A DNA stretch of 64,000 bases from Polytrichum commune (Eukaryota > Streptophyta > Polytrichopsida > Polytrichales > Polytrichaceae). The translations under genes were made by a program, and so were the position numbers. Below the pieces are notes generated by a model, which was not told the origin of the DNA, searched no databases, and was given only the letters and a program-made list of their open reading frames with translations. Positions 25,028-36,995 of the stretch are shown one piece after another. Positions within the stretch are counted from its first letter, which is position 1; each line of letters starts with the position of its first letter. Location of the stretch: the NCBI GenBank assembly GCA_950295325.1, contig OX485808.1:35918527-35982526 (forward strand). Direction: 5' to 3'.

Positions 25028-25254
25028 CTTATGGTGGGACACTGGTGTCTCATAATACACCGGTTAAACCCTAAAGTCCGTGTCGACATCAAAAATGATC
25101 GGTTGAAGGTGATCAAAGTGGCATTGAGATTATCTCGACATCATGTACACTCTCTGATGTTCGAAGTTGGTTTCTATTTTCGATCACTTCCAACCACAAA
25201 ACCAATCATCAAGGAGTCTCCAATTTACTTGGGACACTGGTGTCCCGCCATAAG
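25028..25254. mobile_element. Miniature inverted-repeat element, 227 bp
   Basis: The left end CTTATGGTGGGACACTGGTG is mirrored by the right end CACTGGTGTCCCGCCATAAG with one or two mismatches. The core GACACTGGTGTC is itself palindromic. No coding capacity; the target duplication is uncertain because TTA and TAA belong to the inverted repeats. Confidence 0.7.
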
Positions 25255-27256
25255 CTTCATTTCTTAAATTGTATCATTTCACTTGTGAGCCCAATGTTGG
25301 TCACAAAACCAAATCTTAAATGAAACCATACATCATTTTAGTAGAAGGATTTTAGTGCACTAAAGTGGTCATCTTCTAGATAACAAAATGTCAATATATC
25401 ACCTCAACCATCTAATATATAACCTTTAGAAACATGATCGACTAGATTTTGGTTGCTTGCTTTTTGAGAATGTTTTTATTCTAGATCTCTTGTTGTGGCC
25501 TACTTTTCATTTAGTTTTTTCATCAAGTGTTAGACTAACTAGTACTAAAACTAGACTAAATCCAAGTACAATATATAAGTATAACATGTTGAATTCTATC
25601 ATAAGATCTTATGATAGGATTGTATGATATGATCCTCCAATAGAATACGCATAGTTGATTCTTATAGTATTATAATTCACATAATATGATACACATCTTT
25701 TTTGTTGTGTTTTCACTAGTCAATATTTGTTTATATATGCTTTAAAAAATAAAACATATATTTGATTTTCCCATTTTATTTTAATAGAAAAAAAATTCAA
25801 ATATCCAGTAAGGATTCACATAAATCCCACAAAGCTTAAGCTTACCAAAAGTATATCGATGGATCTGCCCATAGAAGTGAAGCATTCAAAAAATGTTTAG
25901 AACACTCAAATTTTCTCTCCACATAGTGACCTATTATGCCATTTCTATGACCTCATGCAAATTTTATTTTTAACCAATCAAACACAATTTAAAGTACTTG
26001 AACACAATTGTAAATTTTACAATAAATTTGCGAAGAAATATGTTTGATATGAGTGAACTTCATGAAGAATGATGACCATGTTACTAGCCCCAACCATTTG
26101 GATGTGGTTTGTAAATCAATGTTCACAATCATCTCATGTACGATGATTCTAAATGATGTCTTTGAATATTTATCTTATACTCCATCTTTGATATGAGGTA
26201 TTACCTCTGGGACCTTTAACCTTCAACTTCATGGAGTGTATTGTCATTTCCTTACATCATTGAAAAACAAAGCTTCTTGAACCTCAATATTCATTGTACA
26301 TAAAAGCAAAGTCGTTACTAATGTTTAAGATCACATCAATATGGTAGCAATGTTTAGTAGCTTTCAAGATTTTAAAAAAAAAATTATCATTGAATTATAA
26401 GAATTTGCGATAAATATATGCATAAAATTATGGTCCAAACTTTCAAGATTATATCAAGAAATATTTATACACACTTTGAGGTAAGAAAAAGAGTCCACAT
26501 AAAATTGACAAACTTTGAATAAAAATGGTGGTATATTATTGTATATAGTTATTTATCAAAAATATTAATTGTGAGTTTATTCTAGACTTCAAAAATCTCT
26601 TGTGAACAACCATCTTTATATATTGGAATGGGGTCATCGCCATTGACAAGAAAACTTATGAGGAACATTATGATACCTACTCATAGCTCTCTAGCAACTT
26701 GGGCACCTTTCTGCCTTATAATTAATTAAAGTGAGAAAGTAAGTTAGGCAGCCCAAGAAATAATATTCTATATTCGGGCATATTCAAAAAGTAATTTAAA
26801 TTAAGTTAGACATTCATTCCCGTTTGCTTGTCTCATTCCCATTTTTATGGTAGTGTGTCAGCATGACTTGTGGAGCAAGTTCATGTTTGTATTGTTTTTA
26901 AACCATGAGTGAGATTGATGCTGCGTGAAGACACTGTTGAAGTTATTTGATGCTACTTTATTGGATTCTAGCGATTGTCACTTGCATTGTTGTGATTTTA
27001 GGCACTCTTTGAATGTTATTTTTTTGGACACTCAACAAAATGAATTCCCCATAAATTTTGGCACCTTTAAAAATAATTATTTTCTTCCCAACCTGCCAGA
27101 GAGCTATGGTATTGTGACCTTCCTAGCACCTTCTTTTTGGAAGATTTTGCATTCAAGAGTCATTCATAAGCCATATATTATGACCTATGACCTCTTAGGA
27201 ATTTAGGGGTTGATTGTCAATTGAAATCATTTGAATTTAGTGCGGTCCACCCTAAC
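25255..27256. other. AT-rich intergenic DNA, nothing recognised
   Basis: No exon, RNA gene or element end could be supported. The frame at 26925-27206 has biased composition and no recognisable motif. Confidence 0.4.
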
Positions 27257-27259
27257 TTA

Positions 27260-27652
27260 GGGCCGGTTCAGACTACAGTGAAGAGTGCACTGGTCAATCA
27301 AAAATTTCAGCCCAAGACAAGGTTACTCAAGGCAACAATTTGTATGGTGGACAAGATGGAATTTAGAAATAAATTTAAAAAAAAATTAGACTTCTCTGGA
27401 GGCGAAGTTTTTTGTCCGAGGGTTTGAGGTTGGCCAAGAAATTTGATCTCTTGAGAACTTCTCTAGCAAAAAACATTGCCGTGTTGGCAACCATGTTAAT
27501 TTTCCATCCATACTTGAAGTTTTCCACCAGAGAAGTCTTGGCCATAGTGTAAGTCCGGCTAGTGAAGAACACATTTTTGGAGCCAATTATGTTGCTCCAT
27601 CCCCCTAAAATGATTGACTGGTGCACTTCTTCACTTTAGTCTGAACTAGCCC
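27260..27652. mobile_element. Harbinger-like MITE, 393 bp, flanked by TTA
   Basis: Terminal inverted repeats of about 45 bases: the left begins GGGCCGGTTCAGACTACAGT and the right ends ACTTTAGTCTGAACTAGCCC; GTGCACTGGTCAATCA on the left matches TGATTGACTGGTGCAC on the right. The TTA at 27257-27259 is repeated at 27653-27655. Ends starting GGG with a three-base TWA duplication fit PIF/Harbinger. The interior lacks a transposase. Confidence 0.85.
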
Positions 27653-27889
27653 TTAGTGGTGTTCTCTCCTCATGCCATTGCCAATCCTAATTAGTTGAGG
27701 GTTTGCGATCCACAACCCACTACAACCATCGTAGGGGTTAAAAAGAGCCACAATGCTCTTTGCAAGAATGTCTCAAGGAACCAAGGTGAATTGAACTTGA
27801 CCGGAAAATGATCCAAGATTGAGAGCTATAATCTAGAATCATTACTACACGACAAATTGTTTTAATGAATGGTGTTCATTAATGGTTGA

Positions 27890-28150
27890 TAAACAATTTT
27901 GATTAGACCACTTATTCGAATTGGATACCTATATTTGAGTGATGTGCGATCATGTGTGGATCTAAGAAACATACACAAAAAGATATGTGTTTAAAAGAGA
28001 TTAGACTACATGCTCAAATATTCTTAAATTATCCAAGCTTATTGACCCTACAATTGGGGAAGGGGCCGAGGGGAGAGGAACTCCTCTATGATGATTTAAG
28101 AAGAAACAATATCTTCACAATGATATTAATTTTTTTCCCCTTTAGATGAG
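27890..28150 (-). repeat. Dispersed repeat family R1, inverted copy
   Basis: On the minus strand this matches the family order. On the plus strand ATTGGATACCTATATTTGAGT, AAAAAGATATGTGTTTAAAAG, AGATTAGACTACATGCTCAAATA and a later G-rich AAGGGGCCGAGGGGAGAGGAA are the reversed family words. Confidence 0.6.
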
Positions 28151-28429
28151 CTCCAAATTTTATGAAGAAAATTGGATAAGGCCTCAATTTGGATTTGTCA
28201 ATATTAATGCACTGGTACATATTTAATTGAAAAGAGGTCGAGTAATTGGAAATAATTATCATTCAAAACGTGCCACTTTAGCTTAACAATCAACACAATT
28301 GGAAGGGGAGGGACCTATATAACCATATAAGAAGAAAGCTGAATCTTCCCAATCATGATGAGACAAAATAAAATACACCTAACCTCCAGAAATTATGAAA
28401 GAAAACGAAGGCCTTGATTGAAGGGATTC

Positions 28430-28810
28430 TTCATGTATGCTTGCCTCCACACGAGGCCGAAGTATCTATCTATCTATCTATCATTCTATATGAGGGAAAT
28501 GACTATGACTACTAATCATCTCACTATCATCACATGTTTGGTATCCAAGAAGATGTGGAATAACTGAAAAAAATATATATTTTAGGCTCACTCACCTTAC
28601 ACCAAAAACAAAACAAATTGAAGAAACTCTTCACGTATGTTTGTCTCCACGGGAAGTGGGCATATCTATTTATCAACCTGTTTGAGGGATATGACCATGG
28701 CTACGAATCATGTCGCCTCTATCACATGTTTGAAATCCCATGAGAAGTGCAATAATCATAATAAGTTTCCATTTTAGGCCCACTTACCTTATACCTCAAA
28801 AATGTAACAA
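28430..28810. repeat. Tandem duplication, about 185-bp unit, two copies plus partial copies to about 29035
   Basis: Each copy has CTTCATGTATGCTTGCCTCCAC or a variant, a CTAT run (TATCTATC at 28466-28483), GAGGGAAATGAC, ATCACATGTTTG and ends in AACAAATTGA. Shorter pieces with CACTTACCT and CAAATTGACA follow. Confidence 0.6.
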
Positions 28811-29043
28811 ATTGACTTAACTTAGAAGACAAACCACAACAACCTTATATATTGGGCCTCCTATACAAAATAAACAAAACAAATGACCATTCCAGTGTTA
28901 CAAATGACAACTGTTTTGCAGACACTTACCTCATAACCAAAAAATAAAACAAATTGACAGAACTTGTAATTTAACCACAACCATTTTACGGCCACTTACC
29001 TTGTAGTTTAAACACAAAGCAAATTGACATAACTTCTAGCTTA

Positions 29044-29372
29044 GGACCCCTTCACACACAAGCCAAGGGCCATGACCATGTAATTGTGATGGCTCTCAAC
29101 TCTCATCCAAAGGCCATATCGGTTGTTTAACTGACATGGTTTGTCAAAATTTGCGCGAGGCCTACCTATTTGAGATGGGCATGACACAAAATATTGTTTA
29201 TAATGTGCCATGTAAAAATCCATGTAGACTTTTATCCATGATCGTTTCTTTGAACCCTTAGACATTTACCTTCTAGTATAAAGTGAACTTGGACAGTCTC
29301 GGCCCGTTTGACCAATGAGAGATTTTAGAATGCACTGGTCACGGGCCTTCAGTCTCGTGTGTGAAGTGGCTC
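29044..29372. mobile_element. Harbinger/Tourist-like MITE, 329 bp, flanked by TTA
   Basis: The left end GGACCCCTTCACACACAAGC pairs with the right end CTCGTGTGTGAAGTGGCTC, and TTA flanks both sides (29041-29043 and 29373-29375). It shares internal words (CCATGACCATG, GAACTTGGAC, CCAATGAGAG, GTCACGGGC) with the element at 63322, so both belong to one family. It ends about 580 bases upstream of the securin-like start codon. Confidence 0.85.
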
Positions 29373-29469
29373 TTAACCACAACTGAAGCAACTCTTGTAA
29401 GACGAACCCAGGCAAGCCACGAGTACATTAGTTTGAATGTGTAACTTAACTTTAAAGTTTACATCGTAG

Positions 29470-29949
29470 AGCCCACGGCCTAACTGCTTGCTTCCCTCCT
29501 CACGTTTCCCCTTCCCCTTACTTTTCTTTCCACCACCTGCCATCGCAACTTTCTTCCCTCTTCCGCCACGTGCCATTTCTTTCCAATATCTTTCCAACCT
29601 CGCCTAACTCTCGTTTCTTTCCAACACCAATCTCTTTATCTTTCTACCGTAGCGTCTCCCGAGGCAGAGAAGAGAGCCGTTACAACCCCCCTCTCGCATT
29701 CCTTGCTCCTCTTCTTCACCGTTTTTCGATCGCATTGCTGCCCCCACACACTTCCTTGTCTCAATCTTCTCTTCTCACACTTGACTCAGAAATCGGTTCT
29801 TTCGTGTACTCCAGCACTGAGACTCTGCGATTGTGAGCTCCTCTCTTGTGTTTTCACTCTGTATTGTGCGTCTTTGGGTTGTGGGTTTTGGGGTTATCGT
29901 GGTTTGGGCACCGTTGGGATCTTCTGAGGGTGTTGCAATTTGAGGAAAG
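29470..29949 (+). promoter_or_regulatory. Pyrimidine-rich leader and promoter region of the securin-like gene
   Basis: Strongly C/T-rich DNA (CTTTCC, CTTCTTC and TCTCTT runs) leads to the start codon at 29950. A TAACGG core, on the minus strand at 29677-29682, resembles the MSA site bound by three-repeat MYB factors in plant G2/M genes. Such a short core occurs often by chance, so this is only suggestive. No TATA box was identified. Confidence 0.35.
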
Positions 29950-32900
29950 ATGGCGTTGCGTGTGAGACCTCGAGCTCCCCAGGACGAAAATGCTGCCATG
30001 CCTCACCTCTCAGGTTCGAAATCTGCCCTGAAATTTGTTCTGGAAATTGCCCCATTTGATTAGAGTGATGTGTTGGGGTGTTTCTTTGTGATTATGTGGT
30101 ATTGGGTTATGCGGGTTAGGGTGGTTTGTGTGTTTTCAGCGTGTGTGGTTATGTTCTCACGTTGCATTTGTACAACCTCTAATTGGTAAGGAAGTAGTTA
30201 CGTTTGGTTGATGTGGCCCTCGTAGTCAACGAGGGCGGGTTAATTGCAAAATTGGAAGGTGCGAAAAGGAGAGCATTGTTAGTTTGTTGTAGCCCAAAGA
30301 TAGCCATGTACTGGACGACATTGAGTTGAGGGGAAAGCTCATGTAGTGATCCTTTCATGTTCTTCTGAGCTTCTGTGAGAGAGATTTTTCCACTATAATT
30401 GAAAGTGATAGGTATGAGAGCTCATGGAGGAGGTGATGTACCATTAGATACTGACGTGGTAAGAGGAGATAGTGTAGTTGGATGTCATCACAAGTATCTG
30501 GGGATAAGTGCAGAGGAGAGAAGAATGTTACACCCTAGGACTGAAACCAGAACAATCATCAGAATTTCATGTCCCAAAGTGTGAAATGTGAACAAGAAAG
30601 AAAGAAAGGAACATGATCGGTGTTTTAGTATCTTCTGCTATTGGCGGGGAAGAGTTGAAGGACTTGGGAAGGTTGAGATGTTGGTGTCATTCTCTCTGCA
30701 ACTGACATTCTCATTTAAGGGTTCCTTCGAATCGGTTTTGAGTGTGTGACTTGTCCAGATTTCTTAGGACTCATCAAATTCTAGCCAATTTGACCATTTT
30801 TCATGTACTCACATGCGACTTTTCCAAGATTTCAATATGTTTGTTGGAAGCAATATCACCTTAAAAACTGACATGATAGAGACTGACATGTTCGCATACC
30901 CAAAGCAGGCAAGATGCAGGTCAGTGGAGGGATGATGCCTATGATGGGCAAAACTGGCGGCCTAAAGCAACAACAGCAAGGCGGCAACCCGGAGAGGAAG
31001 AAGCTTTCGAACATTACCAACATCACGAACGCCCTGAAACCCGTGGGCGCCAATTCCAAACCACCTCTTAAGATTTCAGACTCCGGGAACTCGTCGTCAA
31101 AAACTGTGAAACCTCGTGTCCCTCTTCGCAACATCACTAACGAGAATGCCGTACCAGGGCAATTCTCCCCGAGCAATGCTCCTTCGAAAGACCTCAAGCA
31201 GGTATGCCTACCTAAATATGTATGAAGTGCATTATCAAAACTTTCTACTACCGCCGCAAGATTAAACTGTACAACATACTGAGTTGGAGCTGTAACTTCA
31301 ACTCACTGGGACTCTCCTTCGGGAATTGGTCCTCTATGGTTTCCCATGGGTTGGTTAGCATGCAACATCCACTTGCGGTGCATGGTCGGAGGTAGTGTTC
31401 GAATTTGAATGAAGAGCAACCTATTTTGGTTAATTGAGGGCTACACTTATTTTAGCACCTCTTGGCATGCCAAAATGAGTTTGACCCCCAATGAACCGAT
31501 ATAGAATGTTGAACTTCGCTCAAACCTCCACATCTAATTCGAGCATGCACCGAAAACCTACCGAGGTTGGATAGTGTTGTATGCAAATCAACCAACTCCC
31601 GACCAAAAGTCATGTTGAGTTTGAAGGATAACCGTAATGCGTCCAACTCCCGACCAAAAGTCATGGTGAGTTTGAAGGATAGCCGTAATGCGTACAACAT
31701 GCTGACTTGGAACTTCTATCCTTCCCTTACCATTGATGATGAATAGTAGGAACATACATTTCTTCAAGTGTGGCTTAATTAGAATTAGGTGACTGTCGCT
31801 TATTCCTAATTCAGAACATTGCATATCCGAATGTGTAGGCACCGGCGAAACCCAAGACTGTTGGGCCGAAATTGGAGACACCAAAGTCGGAGGAGCCAAA
31901 ACCATGGGCGAAATTTAGTGCCCCTCTTGCTGATCCGGAGATGGAGAAACTTGTGCAAGAATGGGCCGATTTGGGGATTGAGGAAACTGCAGGCGCCACT
32001 GGTGATGAACTGGATGCTCTTCGCAGACAGCGAGAAGACAAAGGTAGCCAGTTATGCGCTGGGCTCATTTTTCATTGACCTTATTCGGCAGTAGTGTTGT
32101 TGTAAATGAATTGGAGAGAACTGAAGGACCTGTTTTCAAATGCAGACTATGTACATGGGCAGTAAAATACCTCATGTGCTCTTCTTGGGTTTTGTGAGTG
32201 CAGAAATTGAGGAGCGAGTGGCTGCAATAAGAGCATACCGCATGCCACTGCCGTCCTTCTTGTTCCACAATGATGATGTCAGTTCCTCTCTACCTCGGTC
32301 CGAACTTGTCAACAGATTCACAAATTATATACCTCTACCAGTTCTCCATTGATGCAAAAACCTGAAGAAAGTTGGTAGCAAAATTGACTATGTGTATGTA
32401 GTACCTGTGTGGCTCTAACTACTTGCAAGTTAAATTCATCTGTAACCGGCTAAAGTGAAATGCACATTACAAGATGTAGTGCGGGTGTATGGTTCCAATT
32501 CAGCAAGACGGTAAGCAGACATTGTCAATTGGGGTGCTCGCGACGATCATCAAGGTCGAAACAGTGCTGGAACCATTATATACCGTGCTAGACATTGTAC
32601 AATGGGGCATGCAGGTTGGCAAAATGATAACGGGGCATGATTGATCGATTGTATGCACAGGGTTTGGAGATGAAAGAAGTGCTGGAAATGGATCCTTATG
32701 AATTCACTGCAAGTGCTGTCCCCGAAATACCATTCCCAGGTGCGCTAATTTGACCAATTCCCTCTTTGTCTTCATAAATGCAGTGGGAGTCTTCTCATTG
32801 GTTGCTACAAACAACTAGAGCTCAAGCTCAAGCTTGTAAGTTTGAGGGGCCTAACTAACAGAATATGAGCCCTTACATGTGCCGATTTGGTGGAGCTTCG

Positions 32901-33458
32901 TCTCAAGGTTGGTCCCCGTTTTTTAAGATTAATTTTCAACTTCCAAGTCTGAACTTGAACTTGTAGTAATGTCAAGTTCGATGACTACAGGTTCAAGTAT
33001 GGGCTTGAATTTGATATCAGTCTACAATAATTTGGAACAGGAGCCCCAACATTTTCGGCACGAACAAGGACCCAAATTGATTTACCTTGGTCCACCAAAC
33101 TTGCAACCTTGAGCTTTAGCACAAGCTACATGTGGCTGGCCCCTTCAGCAGGGTTCCAAATTTCAAGTAGAAAATCAGGGTTGTTGATGTGTATTCACCA
33201 ATGCGACTGCAATGTGAAGAGGAGCTCAAATGCATAATAAATTTGCAAAGTGTATGTCTCAGGAAAATTTAATTCTCACATGTTAACCTTGCTGCAGAGA
33301 TGGACTGGGGCAAGCCAAGCATTCCTCTTGACGAGTTGCTCGCCTATACTTGCTCTGAAGACGATATCCCAAGCATTCCTGAGGACTGGCACATTGTGAA
33401 GCACCTGCCTGTGCAGAAACCAGTGCAGCGAAGGCCCCCTCCACGGACATGGCTGTAA
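29950..33458 (+). CDS. Securin-like (PATRONUS-type) APC/C substrate candidate, 291 residues, six exons
   Basis: Exons are 29950-30013, 30909-31201, 31839-32043, 32204-32277, 32661-32739 and 33298-33458, with GT-AG borders and phases that join without error to TAA at 33456-33458. Seen: PQDENAA near residue 11 (a DEN box); two destruction boxes of form RxxLxxITN, RKKLSNITN and RVPLRNITN; a basic, proline-rich middle; an acidic part with ADPEMEKLVQEWADLG; and an acidic C-terminal patch (PLDELLAYTCSEDDIPSIPEDWHI has the most marked charge). No enzyme domain, cyclin box or membrane segment was seen. A DEN box followed by D-boxes in a small, otherwise disordered protein is the layout of plant PATRONUS securins, which hold separase inactive until the APC/C destroys them. 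The assignment is inferred from these degrons; another APC/C substrate is possible. Confidence 0.6.
31260..31720. repeat. Dispersed repeat in intron 2 of the securin-like gene, with a short tandem duplication
   Basis: The same repeat as in intron 1 of glutamate synthase (shared TTTTAGCACCTCTTGGCATG, ATGAACCGATATAGA, AACTCCCGACCAAAA). At its right end a unit of about 47 bases starting AACTCCCGACCAAAAGTCATG is present twice in a row (about 31600-31690). Confidence 0.65.
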
Positions 33459-34034
33459 ACCTGCAATCTTTCAATGTCTCACTTGGAACTCTATGCCTTG
33501 CCACAAATCCAACAACGCTCCACAGAAGACTGCTAATCTGCTCGGCCCATAATGATGGCTTACTGTCTGCAAATTTGGCATGACGTGAGGACAGCCCCTC
33601 AAGAACCTTGTCTCAGTAGTTGAGCATTTGTCCAATTTTGCGTTGGTCGCACACTCTGAAGGCTCCCTTGTTCTCTGCATTCATGTTTTGAGGTTTAGCC
33701 TAACTCTCAGAATAGGATGATGATGTCCAGACTCTTCTCCAATCCTTGTTGGGGATGACGCTCAATCTGTTAGTACAGGTATAGGATGTGACCGAACCAG
33801 ACTTTTGACACTTGAAGAAGCAGTTGACTCCGATCAACTTTGTAAATATGCTTGAACGTTTCAGGTTATTTAGGTATGGTAACTGAGTGCAGCTCTTTAA
33901 CCTTGTAGAATACTGTCAATCTCGATCATTATCCTTATATTTATAAGATAGGTTCTTACTGTGTCACACTTTTGTGATTGACTTCGATAACTTGCTGGGT
34001 TTCTTGAGTTTGTGGTCTCTACATGCCCTTGGTC

Positions 34035-34610
34035 TGAATGAATCTATTGGAAGCCGCTTTGTATGTTGACAACTTTTGTTCGAGAAGATGAAGGCTGCAA
34101 GGTTTTTCGTTTGTACTCGAGCAAAAGGAAAGGTAATGCAAGGGTTTTGTTGTATGTATTCAAGAGGACAGGTGTCTCTGCTGACAAAAAAAGGTTTAAT
34201 TGTTTGTAGTCCATCGCCTTTCACTAAAACCACTGGAGTGTCTAAATTTATTGGAAGCCACTTTGTACGTAGAGTATGTGATTTGTGGACTAAATTATAT
34301 TTCTGAGAGATGAAAGCTGCAAGGGAATTAATTGTATGTATCCAGGTAAGAAGAAAGGATCATGTGCTTGCAAGGGTTTGAGCTGTTTGTAATATATCGC
34401 CTTTCACGAAAACCACTAATCTCAAAATGCCATCCATCCACTGCAGTTCCATGCCCCTTTGTATGTACAGTATGTAATTTGTGGACCAAATTTTCTTCTG
34501 AGAGACGAAGGCTTCAAGGGATTTAGTTGTATTTTTAAGTAAGAGGAAAGGTTTCTGTGCTTCCAAGGGTTTTAGCAGAATCATCAAAATGCCATCCATC
34601 CACTCGAGTG
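34035..34610. repeat. Tandem repeat downstream of the securin-like gene, about 190-bp unit, three copies
   Basis: Each unit contains GAAGCCACTTTGTATGT or a variant, GTATGTAATTTGTGGACC, GAGAGATGAAAGCTGCAAGG, GTGCTTGCAAGGGTTT and CGCCTTTCACGAAAACCACT. The units have diverged and lost segments. No conserved reading frame. Confidence 0.65.
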
Positions 34611-35224
34611 TGAAGTGGTTCTCTCCCAAACATCGATCGACTGGGGGGTTGAAAAGGCGCGCTCGGCAAGCGGTAAATTGTTGTTTAAATCTCCCCAGCT
34701 GCCACTTTACCGCATGGCCTCCCCCCCTCTACCTCGCCATCGCTCAACCGCTTCCCAACTGGTCGCGTTGTGGTCACAGCAATTTTTTTGTACCTTCGAA
34801 ATCACAGCCATTGTCCAAGTCTCGTAACTTGTGGCTTTGGCAATCTGATGCTGCTGTTCTGGACACACTTAATAATCCCCCCCTGCTCTGGTTCTTGAGG
34901 AACTCCTTTCTTTCTCCATGCCTCCTAATTTTGGTCATATTGTGAATAAAATTGAAAGTCCAGGAATACTAAGGACTTACGGGACTCATTGAGTAGCTCG
35001 AGAGTGAGCGAGGGAGGTCTCGAATCTATTCAGAATTTACCCTTGTCTTTTGCATTTCGAAGCTTTGAACCGTTAGTGCTACCCACATGGTGTCCTTAAG
35101 GGAAATTGGTTGATGGGACCTGGCCAAACTCAGTATAAAGGGTGTACTGTCGCACTCATCTTCTCTTGCACCTCTCTCGTCAGACCGTGATGATGTCATT
35201 GCTTCGAGCACTCTGAATTTTGAA
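34611..35224. other. Intergenic DNA, nothing recognised
   Basis: Short overlapping frames without domain or splice context. Composition is locally more GC-rich (34620-34760), which could be a promoter or a decayed element. Confidence 0.35.
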
Positions 35225-36320
35225 TGTCACAAATCACCTTGACTTACTTTACTCCCATGATTGTTGAAATATTTTTGTAATATCTTGCTTCCTGTCTTTG
35301 TTAGGCGTGTGAGTTTCACATTGCATGTGTCAAGTTGTTGTCGAAGTAGAGATGGTGGCTATCACTACCACCATTGAGTTGCTCCGATTTCTTCCTTGTC
35401 CAGTAATTGATTTGCTCCGATTTGTCTTGTGCCCCCATCCTCAATCACACATCCAACATACTCAAAGCCACTTGCCCAGTGCAAGCCCAGAATTCGGCAT
35501 GTCACAAATGACCTTGGCTTATTTACTCCCATGATTGTTGGAATTTTTTTGGATCAATTTGCTTCATGTCTTTGTTATGGGTGTGTACAGTTTCACATTG
35601 CATGTGTCCAGTTGTCGAGTTAGAAATGGTGGCTATCACTACTACCACAGTCTTTCTTTCTTCTCCAGCAATTGAGTTGTCTTGTGCCCTCATCCTCAAT
35701 TACACATCCAACATCATCAAACCCACTTGCACAGTGCAATTCCGGACTTCGGCATGATAACGAGAACTGGGATTAATTAGGAGTGAGGGGGAAAGCGCTG
35801 TCAGAGCTTTCGCACGGAGGAACTTGAGCTTGAACTTGAACGAGCTTACTTAAGGTCAGCGTGAACGACAAAAGGGGGAGGATATTGTGTCCAGGGAATG
35901 AGGCATATACCGAGGAGCAGCCGACCGGGGATGTGAGGGCGCCAGGGGATGACAGTGCAATTCCGAGAAGAGCTAGGCAACACGACGAGGACTGGGATGA
36001 GGAAATAGTGAGAGAGAAGCGCGCTTTGGGACTGAGCTTCCCCACGGAGGACTACAAGGTCTTGATTATTGTGAGATTCTTGTATCATCTTGCTTCCTGT
36101 CTTTGTTAAGCATGTGCACAGTTGTCGAGATTGAGATGGTGGCTGCCACTATCCCACATATTGTACAGTCTTTCTTTCTTGTACAGCAATTGAGTTGCTC
36201 CGAGTTGTCTTGTGCTCTGCCTGATCCTCAATTACGCATCCAACATGATCCAACCCACTTACTTGCACAGTGCAATTCCGGGAGGAAGAAGGCATCACGA
36301 TTAGAACTGGGATGGAGAAT
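35225..36320. repeat. Tandem segmental repeat, about 240-290-bp unit, three copies
   Basis: Copies near 35225-35515, 35516-35757 and 36066-36300 share CTTCCTGTCTTTGTTA, GAGATGGTGGCTATCACTA, GCAATTGAGTTGCTCCGA, CATCCTCAATTACACATCC and CACTTGCACAGTGCAA. Between copies two and three lies an 82-codon plus-strand frame (35861-36109) rich in acidic residues. A diverged version of its start recurs near 36336 but with a stop, so it is not called as a gene. Confidence 0.65.
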
Positions 36321-36527
36321 TAGTGACGAGAACTGGGAATGAGGGATATCCCGAGGACAGCAGCAGCCGATTGGGGATGTAAGTGCACCAGCATGCAGTG
36401 GCGGCGACAACGCGATGTCCAGCAGGCTCATCCGTCTGTCACTGCCAAGCTGCTGCTCGTTGTCACTTCAGGGGTGCTGTCGTCTGCAAGCTTCTCGCTC
36501 CGTTCCCCGGACACACTACTATGCACA

Positions 36528-36995
36528 GTAAGTCGTCACTCCATCATCATCGCACAGAAGTAACTCAACACGACCTTGTGGGCTTTCTGAATCGAAGATT
36601 GACACACATAACTTAAGGATAGGGTGATCATTACAACATCTAGGTAGCCATTATATGCCACAGCGAACTCCAAACTCATCATCACCTCATGAAGTTCATT
36701 CACTTAATCCTATCATGAGGGATGTCAATGGCATTTTGTCGTAGCCTCATCAAAGGGTTTTGGAACTTATTCACAGTAAGTGACTCCATCAGAACCTCTT
36801 CCTCTCACAGTAACACGACATTGTGGGCTTTCTGAATTGAGGATTGACACACATAGATTGACACACATAAGGATAGTGTGATCGTCACCACATCCAGGTG
36901 GGCATTATATCCCACAGATCCCCAAACTTATCATCACCCCATGACGCCATGCACTCAATGCTTCAGAGATGTCAATGGGCATTTTGTCGTAGAGT
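36528..36995. repeat. Tandem duplication, about 230-bp unit, two copies
   Basis: Copies 36528-36767 and 36771-36995 share CAACACGACCTTGTGGGC or a variant, TTTCTGAAT, GATTGACACACAT, GGGATGTCAATGG or a variant, and GGCATTTTGTCGTAG at the end. The second copy has a short internal duplication of GATTGACACACATA. Confidence 0.7.
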
